A stretch of 18,972 nucleotides of DNA from assembly GCA_900317865.1 (NCBI GenBank), contig ONIK01000030.1:1-18972 (forward strand), written 5' to 3'. Both the position numbers and the translations under genes were made by a program. Below are positions 7,918-15,793 of the stretch, piece after piece; position 1 is the first letter of the stretch; each line of letters opens with the position of its first letter. The notes beneath the pieces are model-generated. The model saw nothing but the letters and a program-made list of their open reading frames with translations. It searched no databases and was not told where the DNA came from. This stretch comes from an uncultured Methanobrevibacter sp. (GTDB lineage: Archaea; Methanobacteriota; Methanobacteria; Methanobacteriales; Methanobacteriaceae).

Positions 7918-10266
7918 TTATGCTTTGTCTCCTAAAACTAATTTAGGGAAGATACACAAACTTTTAAGTTCATCCAATAATAATTTAAATGCATATGATA
8001 TTTCAACTGGATAAGTTTCTACATCTCCACATATAGGACAATATTTTTTATTTCTATTTTTATCTTCAACAGCTAACATTCCACAATGTTCACAAACAAT
8101 TGCTTCATATTTGTCGGATTCATCTAAAAGCCTTTCTTTTAAGGTTAAAGCAGCACCATGTGCAATGAGACAATCTCTTTCCATTTCTCCAAACCTTAAA
8201 CCACCTTCACGAGCCCTACCTTCAGTAGGTTGGCGTGTAAGAACTTGTACTGGACCTCTAGAACGTGCATAAACTTTATCAGTAGTCATGTGGTGTAATT
8301 TTTGATAATAAGCCACTCCAACGAAAATTTCTGCTTCAATTCTTTCACCAGTTACACCATTGTATAATGATTCACAACCAGCAGATTCAAAACCATTATT
8401 TAAAAGATGTTGTTTAATTGTTTTTTCAAGTTCTATATTAAATGGAGTACCGTCAATACGTTCTCCTTCAAGACAACCTGCTTTACCGGCAACCATCTCA
8501 AGCACTTGACCTACAGACATCCTGGAAGGAATAGCGTGCGGATTAACAATTAAATCTGGAACAACACCAAATTCTGTGAAAGGTACGTCTTCAGGAGATA
8601 AAATTAAACCAATAACCCCTTTCTGACCGTGTCTTGATGCGAATTTGTCCCCAAATTCAGGTTGTCTAGTATCTCTTACTCTAATTTTAGCAAGTCTAGA
8701 ACCTTCAATGGTTTCAGTTAATAAAACAGCATCAACAATACCTTTTTCACCGTGACGTACAGTTACAGAAGTTTCTCTTCTTTTTTCTGAAGCACTAGCC
8801 AATTCATCAAACTCACCTAAGAATCTTGGTGGAGAAGTTTTACCAATTAATACATCCCCAGATTCAACATAAGATTCGGGATTTACAACACCAAATTCAT
8901 CTAAGTGTCTGTATGCTTCTTCTGAACGATATCCTTTAATGTTTTTATCTGGAACTTCGAAATTATCTTCCTGACCACCAGGGTATCTTTTTTCAGAAGT
9001 ATCATATGATCTGAAAAATGAAGACCTGCCCAATCCTCTTTCAAGAGAACCTTTGTTAATAACCATTGCATCTTCCATGTTATATCCTTCATAAGACATT
9101 AATGCAACAACAAAGTTTTGACCGGAAGGTCTTAAGTCATAGTTAGTTGAGTCAATAATACGTGTTTTAACAATAGGAGTTTGAGGATGGTGTAATAAAT
9201 GAGCTCTAGTGTCTGTACGGAATGCATAATTAGATACATATAACCCTAAAGCCTGTTTTGTCATACCTGCTTCCATCGTATTCCTTGGTGAAGAATTGTG
9301 GTCTGAAAATGGAATAATACCTGCACAAATACCTAACATGGTAGCAGGGTCAATTTCCAAATGAGTATGATCTACATTCAAATCATTTAACCTCATTGCA
9401 ATGTATGAATTTTCCTCTTCTTCTGCATCCAAGTATTCAATGAGACCTTTTTCAATTAAATCATCCCATTTTAACTTACCGCTAGCAACTTTATTAAGAT
9501 GATCTTCAGTAAGGAGTGGTTGACCATCTTTAACAATGATTAAAGGTCTTCTTGCCCTACCAGGATCGTTGAAAATATAAATTTCATTGTTGTCTTCATA
9601 ATATGTAATGTTCATTTCATGTGAAACTTGTCCTTTTCTTCTTTTTTCTCTCATTTCCTGAGTAAATTCACTAGGATTATCACAAGTTCCGAAAAGTTCA
9701 CCATTAATGTAAATTTTTGTTTTAATTGGGGCTCTTACTGGAAGTTCATCAACAGGTTCAATATCACCATCTTCTTCATCAGAAACAGGCTCAATTTCAC
9801 CATCATCAGAAACAGGTTCAATATCACCATCTTCTTCATCAGCAACAGGCTCAATTTCACCATCATCAGAAACATCACCAGCCAAATCATCATCAATTGG
9901 TTCAATTTCACCATCCGTTTCATCAGCAGCTAACTTAATATCCATAGATTCAGCTTCATTAATTGCAGTATCATCAGATTCTTTATTAATATCTGATGAC
10001 TCGGCAATATCACCGAAAAATTCAGAAAATGGTTTATTAAGTCTTGTATTCTTTATTAATTTTGGATTAATATCAAAAAATTTATCAATAGCTAATTTAT
10101 GGTAATTAATTTCAGCCATCTTCTCTTCATCTCCACCATTATCAGGGTGATAAAGTTTAGCTAATTTTTCAAATTTGTCTCTAACTTTTTTATGAGTAAC
10201 AACATTGTTAAATCCAAAAAACTTATAAGCTTTTTCAAAATCTTGGTCAGTATATTCAGTCAACAT
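7918..10266 (-). CDS. rpoB1: RNA polymerase subunit B' with an N-terminal J-domain and acidic repeat linker
   Basis: The C-terminal ~605 residues are a normal archaeal B' (C-terminal half of the second largest subunit). It holds YEGYNMEDA (392-400), KFASRHGQKG (541-550), the hybrid-binding core, EGGLRFGEMERDC (687-699) and a zinc site C725, C728, C743, C746. The core begins near residue 180 (APIKTKIYINGELFGT), as in eukaryotic Rpb2 after the point where archaeal B'' ends. Before it are about 178 extra residues. Residues 1-66 read as a J-domain: a basic helix II (THKKVRDKFEKLAKLY), H40-P41-D42, the GGDEEK turn, and helix III. Residues 84-176 form an Asp/Glu-rich linker with 20-residue repeats. 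The ATG has GGAGGTG four bases upstream and no internal start precedes the core, so the fusion is the expected product. It follows rpoB'' by nine bases. Confidence 0.96.
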   Translation of the reverse strand: MLTEYTDQDFEKAYKFFGFNNVVTHKKVRDKFEKLAKLYHPDNGGDEEKMAEINYHKLAIDKFFDINPKLIKNTRLNKPFSEFFGDIAESSDINKESDDTAINEAESMDIKLAADETDGEIEPIDDDLAGDVSDDGEIEPVADEEDGDIEPVSDDGEIEPVSDEEDGDIEPVDELPVRAPIKTKIYINGELFGTCDNPSEFTQEMREKRRKGQVSHEMNITYYEDNNEIYIFNDPGRARRPLIIVKDGQPLLTEDHLNKVASGKLKWDDLIEKGLIEYLDAEEEENSYIAMRLNDLNVDHTHLEIDPATMLGICAGIIPFSDHNSSPRNTMEAGMTKQALGLYVSNYAFRTDTRAHLLHHPQTPIVKTRIIDSTNYDLRPSGQNFVVALMSYEGYNMEDAMVINKGSLERGLGRSSFFRSYDTSEKRYPGGQEDNFEVPDKNIKGYRSEEAYRHLDEFGVVNPESYVESGDVLIGKTSPPRFLGEFDELASASEKRRETSVTVRHGEKGIVDAVLLTETIEGSRLAKIRVRDTRQPEFGDKFASRHGQKGVIGLILSPEDVPFTEFGVVPDLIVNPHAIPSRMSVGQVLEMVAGKAGCLEGERIDGTPFNIELEKTIKQHLLNNGFESAGCESLYNGVTGERIEAEIFVGVAYYQKLHHMTTDKVYARSRGPVQVLTRQPTEGRAREGGLRFGEMERDCLIAHGAALTLKERLLDESDKYEAIVCEHCGMLAVEDKNRNKKYCPICGDVETYPVEISYAFKLLLDELKSLCIFPKLVLGDKA
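9751..9930 (-). repeat. 60-bp tandem repeats encoding the acidic linker of B'
   Basis: Units 9751-9810 and 9811-9870 differ at one base only (9783 versus 9843), and a degenerate third unit follows to about 9930. Each unit encodes 20 residues of the type DGEIEPVSDEEDGDIEPVSD and is itself made of two related halves. The near-identity suggests recent slippage or unequal exchange, so copy number probably varies between strains. Confidence 0.9.
10069..10266 (-). other. J-domain coding segment at the 5' end of rpoB'
   Basis: Residues 1-66 of B'. The HPD codons are at 10141-10149. The order is hydrophobic helix I (residues 8-18), basic amphipathic helix II (24-39), HPD loop (40-46) and helix III (47-64), matching the J-domain that stimulates the ATPase of Hsp70. 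No Gly/Phe or cysteine-rich DnaJ regions follow, so it would be a class C J-protein. Confidence 0.85.
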
Positions 10267-10275
10267 TTCACCTCC

Positions 10276-11859
10276 TTAAATCAATTCAACATCCATAGTT
10301 TCAATTATGTCTTTAATTTCTTGCTCGTCAGAACCTTCTGAAATATTACACATTAAAGCTAAATTCTTTACCAAACCACAATTTGGTCCCTCCGGAGTCT
10401 CGTTAGGACAAATTTTACCAAATTGAGTTGGGTGCAAATCTCTTGCTTCAAAGTGAGGTTGACTTCTTGTTAACGGAGACACAACACGTCTTAAATGAGA
10501 AAGGGTACCCATGTAACTTGTTCTATCTAAAAGCTGACTTACACCAGCTCTTCCGCCAACCCAGTTACCTGTAGCAATTGCATGTTTAATATTTTCAGTT
10601 AGAACATCACTACGAACTGCCTGCTTAATTGAAAGTTCTTTACCTCTAGAAATACTTCTTTCAAGTTGATAACTCATATCTCTAGTTAAATTAGTGAAAG
10701 CAACTCTAAATAAATCTTCCATTAAATCTCCGGAAACTCTGAGTCTTTTATTAGTATAATGGTCCTTATCGTGAGGTTCTCTTTGTTCATGAATAACTTC
10801 AAGTAACATTTCAGTCATTTCAGCCAAATAAGTAGCTTTATCGGAACGTCTTTCTTTACTATCTCCTAAATGAGGCAGTAAATAACGGTCGATTACTTCT
10901 TCAGCACGTTGTATACGATAATCTTCAGACATTTTAAAAGCAACACGATTTCCAATATATTTAATTGCAGCGGTTCTTAAGTATTCATTTCTTTCCTCAA
11001 TTGTTAAATCCGCCATTTCATCAGGATCTAATTTGAGAGCTTCTTCAGATACTTTAATATCATCTGCAATAATCATTTGGAAATTATTATTTGATTCAGA
11101 AATTTTAGTAATAATTTCTTGATCAGTAGATAAACCTAAAGCCCTTAATAAAATAACGAGTGGTATTTCACCAGGAACATAAGGGAAAGATACTCTTAAA
11201 AATGCTTTATTTTTACGTGGTTTTTTATACTCTAAAGTAATTCTGGCTCTAAAACCACTTCTAATTGAAGTTACAACAGCTTTAGCATGTCTATCTTCAA
11301 CTTCTTTAACACGTTCAAGAATAACCTTGTTAGGTGCAATTTCTTCCATAGTAACAACAGCCCTTTCAGAACCGTTAACTATGAAATACCCACCTAAATC
11401 CTGAGGGTCTTCATTATGTTCTAACAATTCTTCAGCACTGAGACCATTGAGATAGCAGTAATCAGATTTTAACATTACAGGTAATTCTCCAATGTAAACT
11501 TCTTCTAAAGGATTTTCTTCATCATCCCTATTCAATGCCATTTCAAGATACATATGTGCAGAATAGTTTAAATTTCTAAGTCTTGCATCAGTAGGATAAA
11601 TATCACTGTTAGAACCATCAGCTTCACGAGTGAACGGTTTTTTAATTTTAACTTGACCAGTTTTTACAGTGTATCTAACCTTCTTGATTTCGCCTGTTTC
11701 GCTATCGGTTTCATCGTTTTCAATAACGATAGGTTCACTAATATCAATAATTTTCTGAATTCTATTATTCACAAAATCATTGTATGATTTAATATGGTGA
11801 TCCACTAAATCATACTTATCAAAAAATGCATCAACTAACTTCCAGTTATTATCTGTCAT
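10276..11859 (-). CDS. rpoB2: DNA-directed RNA polymerase subunit B''
   Basis: This 527-aa protein is the N-terminal half of the second largest polymerase subunit, forming protrusion, lobe and fork. Diagnostic motifs are GGYFIVNGSERAVVTMEEIAPN (split here as GGYFIVNGSE and RAVVTMEEIAPN, residues 156-177), RRVVSPLTRSQPHFEARDLH and the fork sequence ETPEGPNCGLVKNLALM near the end. The length is close to that of other archaeal B'' subunits; a small charged stretch around residues 268-288 may be extra. It ends shortly after the fork, exactly where B' takes over, so the split site is the usual methanogen one. The ATG has GGAGG six bases upstream. It begins 223 bases after rpoH and probably has its own promoter. 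Confidence 0.95.
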   Translation of the reverse strand: MTDNNWKLVDAFFDKYDLVDHHIKSYNDFVNNRIQKIIDISEPIVIENDETDSETGEIKKVRYTVKTGQVKIKKPFTREADGSNSDIYPTDARLRNLNYSAHMYLEMALNRDDEENPLEEVYIGELPVMLKSDYCYLNGLSAEELLEHNEDPQDLGGYFIVNGSERAVVTMEEIAPNKVILERVKEVEDRHAKAVVTSIRSGFRARITLEYKKPRKNKAFLRVSFPYVPGEIPLVILLRALGLSTDQEIITKISESNNNFQMIIADDIKVSEEALKLDPDEMADLTIEERNEYLRTAAIKYIGNRVAFKMSEDYRIQRAEEVIDRYLLPHLGDSKERRSDKATYLAEMTEMLLEVIHEQREPHDKDHYTNKRLRVSGDLMEDLFRVAFTNLTRDMSYQLERSISRGKELSIKQAVRSDVLTENIKHAIATGNWVGGRAGVSQLLDRTSYMGTLSHLRRVVSPLTRSQPHFEARDLHPTQFGKICPNETPEGPNCGLVKNLALMCNISEGSDEQEIKDIIETMDVELI

Positions 11860-11912
11860 TGACTTCCTCCAGCATTATGTAAACATAATAAAATAAATTA
11901 AACAATAAAAAT

Positions 11913-11922
11913 AAATATAAAT
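11913..11922 (-). promoter_or_regulatory. Probable TATA box for the rpoB'' operon
   Basis: On the minus strand ATTTATATTT lies about 55-63 bases before the rpoB'' ATG. A start site about 25 bases downstream would give a leader of about 30 bases that includes the GGAGG. The 223-base gap between rpoH and rpoB'' otherwise holds only AT-rich sequence, including a small hairpin (11974-11989). Confidence 0.4.
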
Positions 11923-12017
11923 GAAAATTTAACTTATTATATTTTAAATCATTATTCTTAATTTACTCCCAACTATCTTTTATAAGATAATTCATCTCAA
12001 ACTAATTTATAATGAAT

Positions 12018-12034
12018 TTCTAAAAAAACAAAAA
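12018..12034 (-). terminator. Possible T-tract terminator after rpoH
   Basis: The minus strand carries two T-runs (TGTATTTTTTGTTTTTTTAG region) about 50-65 bases beyond the rpoH stop codon and upstream of the proposed rpoB'' promoter. Oligo-T is enough for archaeal termination; it may be partial, letting some transcripts continue. Confidence 0.3.
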
Positions 12035-12082
12035 ATACAGAAATTAAACAATATAAACTTACTCTAAAATTATATTAATTAT

Positions 12083-12328
12083 CTAACCTTCAATAACTAT
12101 TCTATATGAAATAAATTCACCAGCAGTTTTACTATTACGAGTAATTTTTATAACATCCCCAACGGAAACAGAATCTTTAGGAAACTCTTTCACAACGGGA
12201 TCATTAATCTTAATTTTCGGAAGGTTATTAATATCAAAATCAGAATTCTGTTGTAATAATTCTTTTTCAGATTCTGAAATAACTTCATGCTTTGGTACTA
12301 AATCATGTTGTTGAATATCTATTTTCAA
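12083..12328 (-). CDS. rpoH: DNA-directed RNA polymerase subunit H
   Basis: This small 81-aa subunit is the archaeal counterpart of the C-terminal domain of eukaryotic Rpb5; it sits at the jaw of the polymerase. Family features are the HDLVPKHEVIS start, LPKIKINDPVV in the middle, and GDVIKITRNSKTAGEFISYR at the end. I place the start at TTG (12326-12328) because GGAGG lies seven bases upstream and the alignable protein begins there. A longer in-frame reading from 12415 runs back into the tRNA-Lys gene and is not credible. The gene is first of the polymerase set and lies 41 bases from the tRNA-Lys 3' end, so it may be cotranscribed with tRNA-Asp and tRNA-Lys. Confidence 0.93.
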   Translation of the reverse strand: MKIDIQQHDLVPKHEVISESEKELLQQNSDFDINNLPKIKINDPVVKEFPKDSVSVGDVIKITRNSKTAGEFISYRIVIEG

Positions 12329-12359
12329 ATTTTTTCCTCCAGCTAGAAAAGTTAAATAT

Positions 12360-12445
<86 letters not shown>

Positions 12446-12466
12446 ACAAAACTTATGAAATTTAAG

Positions 12467-12540
<74 letters not shown>

Positions 12541-12594
12541 ACACTTAAATTTAGTGCAATATAACAATACACTATTTATTAATTATTGATAGTC

Positions 12595-12612
12595 ATCATA
12601 TATAAATGTTTT
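12595..12612 (-). promoter_or_regulatory. Archaeal promoter for tRNA-Asp/tRNA-Lys
   Basis: On the minus strand CAAAACATTTATATATGATG has a purine-rich BRE-like part followed by TTTATATAT. It lies about 60 bases before tRNA-Asp, giving a leader of about 40 bases. It may also supply transcripts of rpoH. Confidence 0.5.
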
Positions 12613-12667
12613 GAAAAACAATGAGATTTTTAAAAAATATGAGTGACTTCAAATAAAATAGTTGAAA

Positions 12668-12741
<74 letters not shown>

Positions 12742-12746
12742 ACTTA

Positions 12747-12825
<79 letters not shown>

Positions 12826-12860
12826 CAATATACAACATATTATAATATTTATTTTCTTGT

Positions 12861-12870
12861 ATATAAATTT
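12861..12870 (-). promoter_or_regulatory. Probable TATA box for tRNA-Pro/tRNA-Tyr
   Basis: On the minus strand AAATTTATAT lies about 40 bases before tRNA-Pro, with a start site predicted near 12839. The 78-base gap to tRNA-Thr gives room for a separate promoter. Confidence 0.4.
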
Positions 12871-12901
12871 AACTAAACATATACCAGAAAATGTAATATT
12901 A

Positions 12902-12975
12902 AGCCCCGGGCGGGAATTGAACCCGCGACCACCAGATTACAAGTCTGGCGCTCTACCAGGCTGAGCCACCGAGGC
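12902..12975 (-). tRNA. tRNA-Thr (anticodon UGU)
   Basis: Acceptor stem GCCUCGG/CCGGGGC (one U-G pair) with U discriminator, as usual for archaeal threonine tRNA. Anticodon stem CCAGA/UCUGG with loop CUUGUAA; T-arm GCGGG-UUCAAUU-CCCGC. No CCA encoded. It is the first gene of the tRNA cluster. Confidence 0.96.
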
Positions 12976-13020
12976 AATAATAAAATAATTAATGTAACAA
13001 CTAATTGTTTATTTAATATC

Positions 13021-13036
13021 ATTTAAATACTTTTCG
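13021..13036 (-). promoter_or_regulatory. BRE/TATA promoter for tRNA-Thr
   Basis: On the minus strand CGAAAAGTATTTAAAT has a CGAAAAG BRE followed by TATTTAAAT, close to the stable-RNA promoter form of Methanobacteriales. The start site is expected near 13000, about 25 bases before the tRNA. Confidence 0.55.
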
Positions 13037-13059
13037 TAAAACTATGTAAAAATCACTAT

Positions 13060-13068
13060 TTTTAAATA
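13060..13068 (+). promoter_or_regulatory. Probable TATA box for thiM (leaderless)
   Basis: TTTTAAATA lies 25-33 bases upstream of the thiM ATG. The expected start site would fall at or just before the ATG, and no Shine-Dalgarno sequence is present, so thiM is probably translated from a leaderless message. No thi-box riboswitch is visible. Confidence 0.4.
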
Positions 13069-13092
13069 AAATTAAAAATATAATAATATAAT

Positions 13093-13950
13093 ATGACAAA
13101 TGAATATCTTGATAAAATACCTTCTTTATTAAAAGAAGTAAGAGAAAAAAATCCGTTAACCCATTGTATAACCAATTTTGTTACAGTTAATGACTGTGCA
13201 AATGCTGTTTTAGCAATTGGGGCTTCACCAATAATGGCTGAAGATGTTGATGAAGTTGAAGAAATAGTCAATATTGCTAATGCACTGGTAGTTAATATAG
13301 GAACATTAAACCACCAGCAAATTGAATCAATGAAAGTAAGCTCAGCGCAAGCAAATAAAACAAATACCCCAATAACACTGGACCCCGTTGGAGTCGGCGT
13401 CAGTAAACTTAGAAATGAAACCACAATTGACTTAATTAAAAATTACAATCCTGCAGTAATACGTGGAAATATTACTGAAATTAAGTCAATATCTCAATTG
13501 TTTAATCTTATAGATGAGACAAATACTGCAAAAGGTGTAGATGCCTGTGATGATGATGCCATAACACAAAATAACTTAAAAGCTAATGGAGAAATTATTA
13601 GAAAAACAGCAGAAAAATTAAATACTGTAATATTAGCAAGTGGTCCCATTGACATTTTAAGTGATGGAAAAACCACGATTGCAATTTATGGTGGAGATGA
13701 AATGATGCCATTAATAACTGGTAGTGGATGTATGTTATCTGCCATCGTTGGAGGTTGTGTTGGAGCTACAACACCATTTGAAGGAGCATTACTTGCAATA
13801 CTTGCAATGAATAAAGCAGGTGAAAAAGCAAGAGCAAAAGTTAATGAAAATAAATCAGGAACTGGATCATTTAGAACTTTCTTAATTGATGCATTGTATA
13901 ATACAGATGCAGAAGAATTAAAAAGTGAATCAAAAATTGAGATATTATGA
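13093..13950 (+). CDS. thiM: Hydroxyethylthiazole kinase
   Basis: This 285-aa protein phosphorylates 4-methyl-5-(2-hydroxyethyl)thiazole with ATP, the thiazole salvage step for thiamine. The N-terminal NPLTHCITNFVTVNDCAN (residues 20-37), GASPIMAEDVDEV (43-55), LDPVGVG (96-102) and the C-terminal GSGCMLSAIVGG with its conserved Cys213 are ThiM hallmarks. The length is slightly above the usual ~265-270. The ATG has no Shine-Dalgarno element and a TATA box sits at leaderless distance. Its stop overlaps the thiE start (ATGA), so the two are translationally coupled and their products supply the thiazole phosphate and the condensing enzyme for thiamine phosphate. Confidence 0.94.
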   Translation: MTNEYLDKIPSLLKEVREKNPLTHCITNFVTVNDCANAVLAIGASPIMAEDVDEVEEIVNIANALVVNIGTLNHQQIESMKVSSAQANKTNTPITLDPVGVGVSKLRNETTIDLIKNYNPAVIRGNITEIKSISQLFNLIDETNTAKGVDACDDDAITQNNLKANGEIIRKTAEKLNTVILASGPIDILSDGKTTIAIYGGDEMMPLITGSGCMLSAIVGGCVGATTPFEGALLAILAMNKAGEKARAKVNENKSGTGSFRTFLIDALYNTDAEELKSESKIEIL

Positions 13951-14567
13951 AAAATATAGATTTATCACTTTATTTAGTAACTGACAAAAGTGAAAATGAA
14001 GAAAAATTTTTAAAAACAATAGAAAATGCTATTCTTGGTGGAGTAACTTTAGTCCAAATTAGAGAAAAAACTGCTGACACACTAGATTTTTATAATTTAT
14101 CCTTAAAAGTTAAAGAGATTACAACAAAATATAACGTTCCTTTAATAATTAACGATAGAGTTGATATAGCATTAGCTATTGACGCTGACGGCGTGCATGT
14201 CGGTCAAAGTGATATGCCTTGCGATGTTACACGCAGATTAATAGGTGAAAATAAAATATTGGGCGTATCAGCAACAACAATTGAAGAAGCAAAAAAAGCT
14301 GAAAAAGATGGTGCTGATTATATTGGAACTGGAGCAATGTTTCCATCATCAACTAAAGCCGATGCCGAAAGCGTTACAAAAAAAGAATTAATTGAAATTG
14401 TTAATTCCATCAATATTCCTGTTGTAGCAATAGGCGGAATAACAAAAGAAAATGCAAGTGAATTAAAAGATACTGGGATAAAAGGACTATCTGTAGTAAA
14501 TGCGATTATGGGCTCAGATAATCCTAAAAAAGCATCCGAAGAGCTATTAAATATTTTTAATAGCTAA
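13947..14567 (+). CDS. thiE: Thiamine-phosphate synthase
   Basis: This 206-aa TIM-barrel enzyme joins hydroxymethylpyrimidine diphosphate and thiazole phosphate to make thiamine phosphate. Visible motifs are VQIREK (36-41), IINDRVDIAL (67-76), GVHVGQSD (82-89), GTGAMFPSSTK (127-137) and VAIGGI (160-165), all phosphate or pyrimidine contacts in the family. The length is normal. It starts within the last codons of thiM (ATGA overlap). Its TAA stop at 14565-14567 overlaps the stop codon of the convergent pgk gene, so there is no space for a terminator between them. Confidence 0.95.
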   Translation: MKNIDLSLYLVTDKSENEEKFLKTIENAILGGVTLVQIREKTADTLDFYNLSLKVKEITTKYNVPLIINDRVDIALAIDADGVHVGQSDMPCDVTRRLIGENKILGVSATTIEEAKKAEKDGADYIGTGAMFPSSTKADAESVTKKELIEIVNSINIPVVAIGGITKENASELKDTGIKGLSVVNAIMGSDNPKKASEELLNIFNS

Positions 14568-15793
14568 TCTTTACTTTTTTTTAAAGCTTCTACAGCAGCT
14601 AACTTTTTACCTGCCAGCATACTAATACAAGCTCCACCACCACTACTTACATGACTCATCTGATCTTCACAGCCAAGACCTGCAGTAGCAGCAGCAATAT
14701 GACCTCCACCTATTAATGAAAAACCATCAGAGTTTGCAATAGCATTAATTAAATCTTCAGTACCCATTGCAAATTTAGGGTCTTCAAATACACCGGCAGG
14801 ACCATTTGCAAATATTGTTTTTGCATTTCTTATTTCATCAGCATAATAATTAATTGTTTTAACACCAATATCAAAAATAGATTCATTAGGAATCTCTTCA
14901 AAGTCTATATCCTCTCTTTCCCCATCTCTATCTATAGCGATATCAATAGGATATTTTACTTTATCACCAAACCTATCAATTAAATCTTTAGATTTGGCAA
15001 CCATATCTTCATATCCACGACTTGCAATGAAATCCCTATTTACCTGACCTATATCAACACCTGCAGCCCACATTACAATATTGGCCACAATACCTGTAGT
15101 CAATATGGAATCTGCAGTACCGTTACTCAATACATTTTCCATAACATCAATAGAGTCATCAGGTTTCATTCCACCAAGTAAAAATACGCAAGGATGTTGA
15201 ACATTATCCAATGCATTCTGAATAACTGTTAATTCTTCTTCCATTACACGACCGGCAGCGGAAGGAGTATTAACTGTAAATCCAACCAAAGATGCTTGTG
15301 AACGATGTGCTGCAGCAAATGCATCATTAACAAAATAATCAATCAATGGAGATAACTCCCGTACCAGAATAGTTTTAGACTGTTCTTCAGGACTTCTGGA
15401 AAGTGACTCTTCTGAAAAGAATCTTACATTTTCAAGCAAAAGTATTTCATGAGATTTTAAGTCTTTAATAGCTTTTTTAGCTGAAGATGAAAAAATAGAA
15501 TCAATATATTTGACTCTCAAATTCAAAATGTCAGATAAAGCATCAGCATGTTGAGCCAATGTAGTAAAGTCGTTTTTTCCGGGACGACTTTGATGAGCAA
15601 GAATTACTACACGAGCACCTTTTTTAGATAACTCCCTGATTGTTTGTGCATGTAATTTTAGTCTTGTATCGTCCAAAATAATTCCAGAACCCGGGTCTAC
15701 TGGAGAATTAACATCAATACGTACAAGAACTGTTTTATCTTCAATATCGAAATCATCTATAGTATTAAAATTTCCAGACATATTTCCACTCAT
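14564..15793 (-). CDS. pgk: Phosphoglycerate kinase
   Basis: This 409-aa enzyme interconverts 1,3-bisphosphoglycerate and 3-phosphoglycerate in glycolysis and gluconeogenesis. It has the archaeal-type N-terminus VLVRIDVNSPVD (residues 22-33), LAHQSRPGK, LLLENVRF, VNDAFAAAHRS, FANGPAGVFEDPKFAMGT and the nucleotide-end GGGHIAAAT. The length fits archaeal Pgk. Two methionines compete for the start: residue 1 (15793), sharing its A with the tpiA stop (TAATG), and residue 5. The first eight residues are an MSGN duplication, and GTGGA lies four bases before the second ATG. Both readings keep all motifs. It is cotranscribed with tpiA. Confidence 0.95.
   Translation of the reverse strand: MSGNMSGNFNTIDDFDIEDKTVLVRIDVNSPVDPGSGIILDDTRLKLHAQTIRELSKKGARVVILAHQSRPGKNDFTTLAQHADALSDILNLRVKYIDSIFSSSAKKAIKDLKSHEILLLENVRFFSEESLSRSPEEQSKTILVRELSPLIDYFVNDAFAAAHRSQASLVGFTVNTPSAAGRVMEEELTVIQNALDNVQHPCVFLLGGMKPDDSIDVMENVLSNGTADSILTTGIVANIVMWAAGVDIGQVNRDFIASRGYEDMVAKSKDLIDRFGDKVKYPIDIAIDRDGEREDIDFEEIPNESIFDIGVKTINYYADEIRNAKTIFANGPAGVFEDPKFAMGTEDLINAIANSDGFSLIGGGHIAAATAGLGCEDQMSHVSSGGGACISMLAGKKLAAVEALKKSKD

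Noticed and set aside
9628..9938. Plus-strand frames rich in His/Gln or Asn/Phe repeats opposite rpoB'
   Set aside because: They are the antisense reading of the 60-bp acidic repeats of B'; no ribosome-binding site, and the repeat explains the open frames.
9720..10266. A separate J-protein gene fused to rpoB' by a sequencing error
   Set aside because: The frame is continuous for 782 codons, the repeat linker is in frame throughout, and there is no stop codon, ribosome-binding site or start codon before the B' core.
11974..11989. TATCTT-TTAT-AAGATA hairpin between rpoH and rpoB''
   Set aside because: The stem is short and all but one pair are A-T; it is expected by chance in such AT-rich DNA and has no T-tract directly after it.
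12976..13092. A TPP riboswitch upstream of thiM
   Set aside because: The 117 bases are almost pure A/T with a tRNA-Thr promoter and a TATA box; no CUGAGA-type thi-box or paired arms are present.
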